From: Paludibacteraceae bacterium
Lineage (GTDB): Bacteria > Bacteroidota > Bacteroidia > Bacteroidales > Paludibacteraceae
DNA: 14,495 bases
Direction of reading: 5' to 3'
Assembly (NCBI GenBank): GCA_023227695.1
Contig: JALNVE010000046.1
Coordinates: forward strand, 1 to 14,495
Within the stretch, counting starts at the first letter, position 1, and every line of letters starts with the position of its first letter. A model generated the notes under the pieces. It saw only the letters and a program-made list of their open reading frames with translations, was not told the origin of the DNA and did no database searches. The translations under genes and the position numbers were made by a program. Positions 8,518 through 14,495 of this stretch are shown here, piece by piece.

Positions 8518-8557
8518 AACCATCATCCTCTCACTTTCGGGAAGATGGTGGTTTTCT
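8518..8557 (+). terminator. Intrinsic terminator after purE
   Basis: AACCATCATC (8518-8527) pairs with GATGGTGGTT (8544-8553) with one T-G wobble, around a 16-base loop, and is followed by TTCTT to complete a short T-run. It lies 36 bases after the purE stop. It could instead be an attenuator for folK. Confidence 0.6.
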
Positions 8558-8575
8558 TCAATTTAACGAAACATT

Positions 8576-9049
8576 ATGTCGAAAGTATATTTAGGTTTAG
8601 GTTCCAACTTAGGCGACAAGAAGAAAAACATTACCAACGCAACCATGATCTGCGGAAGCATCATCGGCACGCTAGAAGGGCTCTCTTCTTTATACGAGAC
8701 AGAACCATGGGGGTTCGACTCGGCCAACAAGTTCCTGAACGCCGTGATATGCATTGAGACAAACAATTCGCCCGAAAGATGTCTTGCCATGGCGAAAGCC
8801 ATTGAACGGGAAATGGGTAGAGTTTACCATGACAAAAGAAGATATGAAGACCGAATCATCGACATCGACATTCTCCTTTACGACGACATGGTTTTAGAGA
8901 CTCAAGATTTGACCATTCCCCACCCTCTGATCCAGAAACGAGATTTTGTATTAAGGCCACTTGCTGAAATAGCGCCAGACCTTCTACATCCTAAATTAGG
9001 ACGTTCTGTATCGGATTTGTTATCTGATTTGGAAGAAGGAAACCTATAA
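8576..9049 (+). CDS. folK: 2-amino-4-hydroxy-6-hydroxymethyldihydropteridine pyrophosphokinase (FolK)
   Basis: FolK transfers pyrophosphate from ATP to hydroxymethyldihydropterin in folate synthesis. The 157-residue product shows GLGSNLGD (7-14), YETEPWG (40-46), FLNAV (53-57), the RIIDIDIL segment (93-100) whose D96 and D98 match the magnesium-binding aspartates of E. coli HPPK, PHP (115-117) and KRDFVLRPLAEIAPD (121-135). The length is typical for a stand-alone enzyme; no folP or folB lies beside it. It lacks a Shine-Dalgarno site. Confidence 0.96.
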   Translation: MSKVYLGLGSNLGDKKKNITNATMICGSIIGTLEGLSSLYETEPWGFDSANKFLNAVICIETNNSPERCLAMAKAIEREMGRVYHDKRRYEDRIIDIDILLYDDMVLETQDLTIPHPLIQKRDFVLRPLAEIAPDLLHPKLGRSVSDLLSDLEEGNL

Positions 9050-9074
9050 AATCACATTTCATTTTCTTTATCCA

Positions 9075-9094
9075 AAAAAGGACAGGGCCTTTTT
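9075..9094 (+). terminator. Weak A+T-rich hairpin after folK
   Basis: AAAAAGG (9075-9081) pairs with CCTTTTT (9088-9094) around a 6-base loop, 25 bases after the folK stop. The A-run and T-run on each arm could allow termination in either direction. Confidence 0.4.
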
Positions 9095-9187
9095 CGAAGA
9101 GGAAGATTCTATATCTCTTTTTCTGAAACCGACAAATAAATTATTTCTACAATACATTGACAATAAGAATTCAATAGACAAATAAGA

Positions 9188-10630
9188 ATGGAAAAACAAA
9201 CAAAGATAATTGCAACCATTTCGGACAAACGCTGCGACGTAGAGTTCATTCGTGCTCTTTATAACGAGGGAATGAATGTTGCCCGACTCAACTCTGCACA
9301 CATGGACTCCGAAGGGTTTGATCTAGTAATCGGAAACATCAGAGCCGTTTCCAACCAGATCGGAATCCTTATCGACACAAAGGGTCCAGAGGTGAGAACT
9401 ACCAAATCGGAAGCTCCTATTGAGATCAAAACCAACGACAAAATCAAGATCAAGGGAGACCCTGACATGATCAGCTCCAAAGAGATGATTGCCGTTAGTT
9501 ACAAAGACTTCGTGAAAGACGTCAACATTGGTGCCGACATTCTTTTTGACGACGGAGAGATCAACGTCAGAGTTTTGGACAAAGAGGAGGATTATCTGCT
9601 TTGCGAGGCTCAGAACGACGGTATCCTAGGCAGCCGCAAGAGCGTGAACGTGCCTGGCGTGAGCATCAAATTGCCATCACTTACAGAGAAAGACAAGCGA
9701 AACATTCTTTATGCCATCGACAAGAAGATTGACTTCATAGCCCACTCTTTCGTAAGAAGCAAAGAAGATGTGATAGCCATCCAGCAAATTTTGGACGAGC
9801 ACAAGAGCGACATCAAAATCATTGCTAAGATAGAGAACCAGGAAGGTGTGGACAATGCCGACGAAATACTTGAATACGCATACGGACTTATGATTGCCCG
9901 TGGCGACTTGGGTATCGAGGTTGCACAAGAGAAGATTCCTGGAATCCAACGTATATTGATCCGTAAAAGTGTGATTGCAAAGAAACCGGTTATCGTAGCC
10001 ACTCAAATGCTTCACACCATGATCAATAACCCAAGGCCAACACGTGCCGAAGTTGTCGATATTGCCAACGCCATTTTCTACCGCACAGACGCATTGATGC
10101 TCAGCGGCGAGACTGCTTACGGCAAATATCCGATTGAGGCTGTTCGTACCATGGCTAAGATTACTGCAGAAGCAGAGAAGACAAAGTTGAAGGAAAACGA
10201 CATTAAAATACCTCAGCATGACGAAAACGATATCACATCGTTCCTCGCAAAACAGGCTGTAGATTCTATGGAGTTGCTCAACACAAGGGCAATCATCACC
10301 GACAGCTACACAGGTACAACAGCCCGTCACTTGTCTGCATACAGAGGTTCTTGCCCTATCATGGCCATCTGTTACAGGGAACATTTAATCCGTCAGTTGT
10401 CTCTCTCTTACGGAGTAACGCCTATCTATCAAGAGGCAAAAGAGGACACCCGTCACTACTTTTTCTCAGCACTGAAAATGTTGATTGAAAACGGATATCT
10501 GAAGTTCGGTGACAAGGTTGCATATCTAAGCGGCAGCCAAAACATTGGTGGAGGAACCACCTTCTTGGAGATCAACAGCATCGACAACATCTTCTCTAAC
10601 CAAAAAGAGTATTTGTTGCCAAATTTCTAA
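9188..10630 (+). CDS. pyk: Pyruvate kinase
   Basis: Pyruvate kinase makes pyruvate and ATP from phosphoenolpyruvate and ADP, the last step of glycolysis. The 480-residue product has ARLNSAH (32-38, with R33 and N35), DTKGPEVR (63-70), a B domain to about 165, and KIENQEG (214-220, catalytic K214 and metal ligand E216). It also has ARGDLG (237-242, metal ligand D240), ATQML (271-275), PTRAEV (284-289) and SGETA (306-310). The C-terminal regulatory-type domain runs to the end. Length is normal for bacterial pyruvate kinases. ATG 9188 is the natural start. No -7 box was recognised in the 138-base spacer upstream; a good terminator follows. Confidence 0.97.
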   Translation: MEKQTKIIATISDKRCDVEFIRALYNEGMNVARLNSAHMDSEGFDLVIGNIRAVSNQIGILIDTKGPEVRTTKSEAPIEIKTNDKIKIKGDPDMISSKEMIAVSYKDFVKDVNIGADILFDDGEINVRVLDKEEDYLLCEAQNDGILGSRKSVNVPGVSIKLPSLTEKDKRNILYAIDKKIDFIAHSFVRSKEDVIAIQQILDEHKSDIKIIAKIENQEGVDNADEILEYAYGLMIARGDLGIEVAQEKIPGIQRILIRKSVIAKKPVIVATQMLHTMINNPRPTRAEVVDIANAIFYRTDALMLSGETAYGKYPIEAVRTMAKITAEAEKTKLKENDIKIPQHDENDITSFLAKQAVDSMELLNTRAIITDSYTGTTARHLSAYRGSCPIMAICYREHLIRQLSLSYGVTPIYQEAKEDTRHYFFSALKMLIENGYLKFGDKVAYLSGSQNIGGGTTFLEINSIDNIFSNQKEYLLPNF

Positions 10631-10654
10631 CGAAATAGGATCATTATCATACAG

Positions 10655-10697
10655 AAAAGGCGTAGGAATGAAAGTTCTCTACGCCTTTTTGTTTTTT
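10655..10697 (+). terminator. Intrinsic terminator after pyk
   Basis: AAAAGGCGTAG (10655-10665) pairs perfectly with CTACGCCTTTT (10679-10689), followed by TGTTTTTT. It lies 24 bases after the pyk stop and directly abuts the end of the convergent minus-strand gene at 10700. This is the clearest terminator in the window. Confidence 0.85.
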
Positions 10698-10699
10698 AA

Positions 10700-11647
10700 T
10701 CACAACGAATTCGGCAACCACCGTTTCATCTCCCCTACGCTTTTGTTACGTCGTTTTGCGTAATCGGCAAGTTGATCCTGACCAATCTTTCCAATCATAA
10801 AATACGAAGATTTAGGATGAGAGATATACATGCCACAAACCGCCGAAGTTGGATGCATGGCTCCATTCTCCGTAAGACGGATTCCTATTTTCTCCAGATG
10901 AAGTAACTTATCGAAATCAAAGATGACCGATTGGTCTGGCAAACTGGGATAACCCACTGCCGGACGAATGCCTTGGTATTTTGCCTGACGAATCTCATCG
11001 CGCGTCAAAGACTCATGGTTAGCATAACCCCACAGATGTCGTCTCACCTGCAGATGCAACCACTCCGAAGTGGCCTCGGCCAAACGGGCTGCCACACTCT
11101 CTACCAAGATGGAATTGTAATCGTCGCCCTTCGCCTTATATTGAGCCGAGATTTCGTCTGCACCCAAGATAGATACGGCAAAAAGTCCGACATAATCCTG
11201 CTCAGGCGAAATGAAATCAGCAAGAGAGAGACAATAGCCCGACCTTTCGCTGGGATGCTGCTGCCTCAACACAGGAAGAGAGATCGTCACTTTTCCATCT
11301 TCAATAAAGTCTATCGCTTCTGCTCCCGATTTTGCTTCAGAAAAGTACAGCGCCACGTTCACCTTCAACAAATGCTGACGCATCAAACCGGATAACATAT
11401 CACGCGCATCCCAGAAAAGGCGAATCGCCTCTTTGGCCTTATCACGTTCCTCAACAGGAAAAGAAAGAAGCCATTTCTGTTTGCACGCCTCGCAACCGCA
11501 CAAAGTCTCCAGTCCTTGATAATTGCCGGAAATACGCCAAGCATGAAAGAAATAAGTCCAGTCGATATAACCCGCAATAGGTTCGAGTGCCAACGAATCG
11601 AAGACTCTCAACCCTAAAAACGACGGTTTTAGTGGAGTATATGACAT
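10700..11647 (-). CDS. Stand-alone vitamin B12-dependent methionine synthase activation domain protein
   Basis: The product (315 residues from ATG 11647) matches the C-terminal activation (SAM-binding) domain of MetH, here as a separate protein. Key segments (numbered from a GTG start at 11656 that gives 318 residues) are IDWTYFFHAWRISG (31-44), SLADFI (144-149), RDEIRQAKYQGIRPAVGYP (219-237) with the SAM-binding R-P-A-x-G-Y, and the C-terminal IGIRLTENGAMHPTSAVCG and HPKSSYFMIGKI. In MetH this domain binds SAM and remethylates oxidised cobalamin. Alone, it may serve a separate cobalamin enzyme or a truncated MetH elsewhere; that is inference. Residues 51-130 are unlike the core, and C-G-C-x2-C at 53-58 is seen. 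ATG 11647 is preferred over the GTG at 11656. No cobalamin riboswitch is seen. Confidence 0.88.
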   Translation of the reverse strand: MSYTPLKPSFLGLRVFDSLALEPIAGYIDWTYFFHAWRISGNYQGLETLCGCEACKQKWLLSFPVEERDKAKEAIRLFWDARDMLSGLMRQHLLKVNVALYFSEAKSGAEAIDFIEDGKVTISLPVLRQQHPSERSGYCLSLADFISPEQDYVGLFAVSILGADEISAQYKAKGDDYNSILVESVAARLAEATSEWLHLQVRRHLWGYANHESLTRDEIRQAKYQGIRPAVGYPSLPDQSVIFDFDKLLHLEKIGIRLTENGAMHPTSAVCGMYISHPKSSYFMIGKIGQDQLADYAKRRNKSVGEMKRWLPNSL

Positions 11648-11701
11648 TTTTTTCACTTTTTTAGAAGCACAGACTACGAAGCTGCGCTCTTTTTCTTAAT
11701 A

Positions 11702-11709
11702 CAAATATA
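11702..11709 (-). promoter_or_regulatory. -7 box for the methionine synthase activation gene
   Basis: On the minus strand TATATTTG (plus-strand 11702-11709) matches TAnnTTTG exactly, about 54 bases ahead of ATG 11647. The -33 element is not clear. Confidence 0.45.
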
Positions 11710-11796
11710 ATGCTTTTTAAAAGTATAACCATTCCGTTTGAAAAAGTAGGAATACTAAAATCTTTTCACTTCTTTCTCTTTTAAACTTTTCTTCAT

Positions 11797-11804
11797 TATC
11801 TTAG
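11797..11804 (+). promoter_or_regulatory. Possible -7 box for the GH43-like gene
   Basis: TATCTTAG at 11797-11804 has one mismatch to TAnnTTTG and TTTC at 11773-11776 is near the -33 position. It lies 48 bases before ATG 11853. Confidence 0.3.
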
Positions 11805-11852
11805 CCCCACGTTTCTTTATCTGAGTTCAGATCTAATTTGATTGTTATTAAT

Positions 11853-14495
11853 ATGAAAACAAAATCGTTAAGAGGATTTCTCTTTGTCTTTTTCATCATG
11901 CTTTGTCATGCTGTTTCGGGAGTTGACACGAACAAAAGCTATTATATCTTTCACTCGAGCGGTTTGGTTCTTGCTGCCAACGGAAGCAATGCAGTGTTAC
12001 AACCTTTTACCGGCGAAAAATCACAGCAGTTCAACTTTGCAGCATCCGGCAATTCATATCTCATCAAAAACGTAACAAGCAACAACAACGTCACCAAAAC
12101 GGGAGATTGGAACACGGAGTTTTCCACTTCTACGTCAGACGTTGCCCGTTTCTCCATCGAAGAAGCCGTGGGCGAATACATAAAATTCAGATGTGCTCAG
12201 AACAGTCGTTTTTTGGGAACTGACAATACCACCAGTGGCAGTAATGTGTACTCAGACAAAGACGGAAGCACACTCCTACACTACTGGTATCTACGAGATG
12301 CCTCTGGAAACGAACTCATCACAGAAGGTTTAGAAGCAGTTATCCGTGAAGCGGAAGATCTTTATAACAACACACGAGAAGGTGACAATGAAGGAGAATT
12401 CTCCGTTGCTGTCCGCTCATCCCTTTCTCAATCCATCATAACCGCAAAGACCCATTTAGATGAAGCAACTGCTCAGCAGGAAATCAACACAGCTACTTTA
12501 GAGATAAACGAAGCCATAGTCCAATACAAACAAAATAGAAACAGTGCTTTCAAAGTTGGCGAGAAGTATTACATCATGCATGCAAGCAACCGCTTCTTGT
12601 GCAACGTAAATGACAATCCGAAAATCAAAGACAGAAACAATGCAGAAGATCAGCAATTCACCTTTGTAGCCTTGTCTGACGGAAGTTATGCCATCCAAAA
12701 TGTAGCCAACGGAAAGTATCTTAACTCGTCAGGAGAATACAGTGCTGTTTTCAGCACAAGCAATACAGCTTCAACGGCTCATTTAATCATCAATTACGCA
12801 CCTAACGAAGAGCTCTATGTGCGCATCCAATTCAAATCAAACAATCTTTTCCTTGGCACAGATGGAACAACCGACAACCAAGGTGTCTACAGCGATAAGA
12901 AAGGTGACGACGGCAAGCATTACTGGCATCTTATCCGAGTAGACCAACCCGAAGAGAATGTCAGAACAAAGTTCCACAACGGAAGCAGCGCTCTACGTTT
13001 GGGAATGAACTGGAACGATGCTAACGGCAAGCACATCAACGTACATGGAGGATGCGTGCTTTATGAAAACGGCACCTACTATTGGTTTGGTGAGAACTAC
13101 CGCACTAGCGGTGCTGTAAAGAGCAACGGCATTGGCTGTTATACATCCAAAGACCTATACAACTGGAAGTTTGAACGTATGGCTTACGAATGCCCTAACC
13201 AGCCGCTCCGCGACGACATGCAGGACATGAACTACGGTCGTACTCTAGAACGCCCCAAAGTGATGTATTGTCCCAACACAGGCCAATATGTGATGTGGGT
13301 CCATTGGGAAAACGGATCGGGTTATGCCGCTTCTCGTGTAGCCATTCTGTACAGTGACGAAATTTCTGGTCCATACACCTTCGTAAAAACCATGCGGCCA
13401 AGAGGAGATGAACAGCCTTCCGGTTCACGTGACCAGACACTGATGTTTGACCCTGATTACAATGCAGGCTACCATTTCGGATCAGCAGAAGAGAATGCAA
13501 CCATGCACGCAACGGTGCTTACTAACGACTATTTGGACCTCAGCAGCACATGGGCAAGATTATTCATCAGCAAACAATATGAAGCACCAGCAGTCTTCAA
13601 GTTCCACGGCAGATTTGTGGCTATCACATCAGGTTGCACTGGTTGGAATCCGAACCCCGGACACTCATCAATGGCAGAACTTCCGTTGGGAAATTGGACC
13701 GATTACGGCAATCCATTTGTAGACAAAGATTTCAACACTTCCTACAACTCTCAGAGCAACTACATATTCAAAGTTCCAGGCAAATACGATGCCTATATTT
13801 ACATGGGCGACCGTTGGAAAGGAGGAGATTACTTCAGTGATGCTAACGTAGGTGAATCATGGCATATCTGGCTGCCAATTGACATGAGAGCCGGCTACCC
13901 TATCATTCGCTTCTACTCTGAATGGGATTTGTCTCTCTTCGACAAGATAAACCGTTACAGAAGGGTAAAGGAGTTTGAAGTCGGCAAAGAATATGTTTTG
14001 CTCTCAAAAAATGCGAACAAAATCTTCTCCGAAAAAGACGGCAAATTCATCTTTGGAGCAGACAACGACGAGACCAACATCTCCTTCCAAATCACAAAGA
14101 ATGACGAAGGCTATTATATTCTTACAGACAGTAAGAGCGGACGCTCACTCCATGTGATCGACGGACTGATCAGCATGACTGACTCAACTGGAAGTGCCGA
14201 GCAACAATGGAAGATTGTCTCAACAGGAGGAAACGACGGATATTACTACTTCTATCCGAGAAATGACAACTCATCCATATTGTGCAACTATTGCGCAACA
14301 ACGACAATCGAGGGTGCTGCAGGAATCATCTCTGCATCCAAGCAAGCCAATTGCCAGATAGCTTTCTGCTTCGACTCAAAGAAGCACGACTACAAAACCA
14401 TCAGCGATGAATCAGACGGTTCTTATAAAAAATGGATGGAAGAGACTTTGCATTTCAAGCACATCGACATTGATCCTTATGTAAGTGTGCCTGAA
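11853..14495 (+). CDS. Secreted GH43-like glycosidase with ricin-like repeats (3' end cut by window)
   Basis: The frame from ATG 11853 is open for 881 codons with no stop, so the C-terminus lies beyond the window. Residues 1-23 form a signal peptide (K4, R7, then FLFVFFIML, likely cut after A-V-S-G). Residues 27-150 and 234-362 are two similar ricin/fascin-like beta modules, each ending in FLGTD...VYSDK...HYW; a helical FIVAR-like linker lies between (158-230). The catalytic-type region spans about 385-700: HINVHGG (394-400), YYWFGENYR (409-417), LERPKV (465-470), GSRDQTLMFDPD (524-535), YMGDRW (650-655) and FYSEWDLSLF (687-696). This pattern matches GH43 members of the exo-beta-1,3-galactanase type, which lack the usual base aspartate. 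A third beta module follows (709-840). It probably attacks a galactan-type glycan outside the cytoplasm; the substrate is inference. No SusC/SusD genes are in view. Confidence 0.88.
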   Translation, partial: MKTKSLRGFLFVFFIMLCHAVSGVDTNKSYYIFHSSGLVLAANGSNAVLQPFTGEKSQQFNFAASGNSYLIKNVTSNNNVTKTGDWNTEFSTSTSDVARFSIEEAVGEYIKFRCAQNSRFLGTDNTTSGSNVYSDKDGSTLLHYWYLRDASGNELITEGLEAVIREAEDLYNNTREGDNEGEFSVAVRSSLSQSIITAKTHLDEATAQQEINTATLEINEAIVQYKQNRNSAFKVGEKYYIMHASNRFLCNVNDNPKIKDRNNAEDQQFTFVALSDGSYAIQNVANGKYLNSSGEYSAVFSTSNTASTAHLIINYAPNEELYVRIQFKSNNLFLGTDGTTDNQGVYSDKKGDDGKHYWHLIRVDQPEENVRTKFHNGSSALRLGMNWNDANGKHINVHGGCVLYENGTYYWFGENYRTSGAVKSNGIGCYTSKDLYNWKFERMAYECPNQPLRDDMQDMNYGRTLERPKVMYCPNTGQYVMWVHWENGSGYAASRVAILYSDEISGPYTFVKTMRPRGDEQPSGSRDQTLMFDPDYNAGYHFGSAEENATMHATVLTNDYLDLSSTWARLFISKQYEAPAVFKFHGRFVAITSGCTGWNPNPGHSSMAELPLGNWTDYGNPFVDKDFNTSYNSQSNYIFKVPGKYDAYIYMGDRWKGGDYFSDANVGESWHIWLPIDMRAGYPIIRFYSEWDLSLFDKINRYRRVKEFEVGKEYVLLSKNANKIFSEKDGKFIFGADNDETNISFQITKNDEGYYILTDSKSGRSLHVIDGLISMTDSTGSAEQQWKIVSTGGNDGYYYFYPRNDNSSILCNYCATTTIEGAAGIISASKQANCQIAFCFDSKKHDYKTISDESDGSYKKWMEETLHFKHIDIDPYVSVPE

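Noticed and set aside
10931..11395. 154-residue plus-strand open frame
   Set aside because: It is antisense to the clearly coding MetH activation gene and has no family motifs or promoter.
11648..11852. Cobalamin riboswitch ahead of the MetH activation gene
   Set aside because: The leader from the -7 box to the start is only about 50 bases and shows no B12-box-like conserved element.

Overview
The window looks like chromosomal DNA of a gut-type Bacteroidales (Bacteroides/Parabacteroides/Prevotella relatives). The grounds are several exact or near copies of the Bacteroidetes -7 promoter box TAnnTTTG just upstream of genes, the general lack of Shine-Dalgarno sites, the gene families present, hairpin repeats of the GACCCTGAAGGGGTC type, and a large secreted polysaccharide-degrading enzyme. 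No tRNA, rRNA, CRISPR array, transposase or integrase gene is visible.

Region by region: (1) 1-542 is non-coding and holds a short direct repeat, three evenly spaced palindromes and a good promoter. (2) 543-2807 is a short UvrA-like twin-ATPase gene, visibly richer in G+C than its surroundings. (3) 2808-3315 is non-coding and unusually dense in palindromes: one terminator-like hairpin, two identical-type operator sites exactly 40 bp apart, and three more unrelated inverted repeats. (4) 3316-6006 is an accessory block: a DUF1016/YhcG PDDEXK nuclease gene, a DUF5131 (phage Gp37/Gp68) gene and a GrpB-family gene. The first two are each broken by an apparent one-base deletion, and the third may have an extra A in an A6 run near its end. 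(5) 6007-6442 is non-coding and carries four hairpin repeats arranged as two facing pairs. (6) 6443-7075 is a DJ-1/PfpI family gene, converging on a single-HKD phospholipase-D-like gene on the minus strand (7184-7720). (7) 7976-10630 is a housekeeping stretch: purE (purine synthesis), folK (folate synthesis) and pyk (pyruvate kinase), with hairpin terminators between or after them. (8) 10700-11647 on the minus strand encodes a stand-alone B12-dependent methionine synthase activation domain. (9) From 11853 to the right edge runs a large open reading frame without a stop, a secreted GH43-like glycosidase with repeated ricin-like domains.

The genes do not form one obvious operon; most have their own promoter or terminator signals. 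The most interesting parts are the accessory block with its frameshifted nuclease and phage-type genes, the palindrome-rich spacer ahead of it (orphan operator sites with no matching regulator gene in view), the symmetrical hairpin-repeat cluster, and the unusual architecture of the GH43-like protein. I did not find a clearly new, complete biological system; the strongest hints of undescribed regulation are the two operator arrays at 213-296 and 2893-2952.
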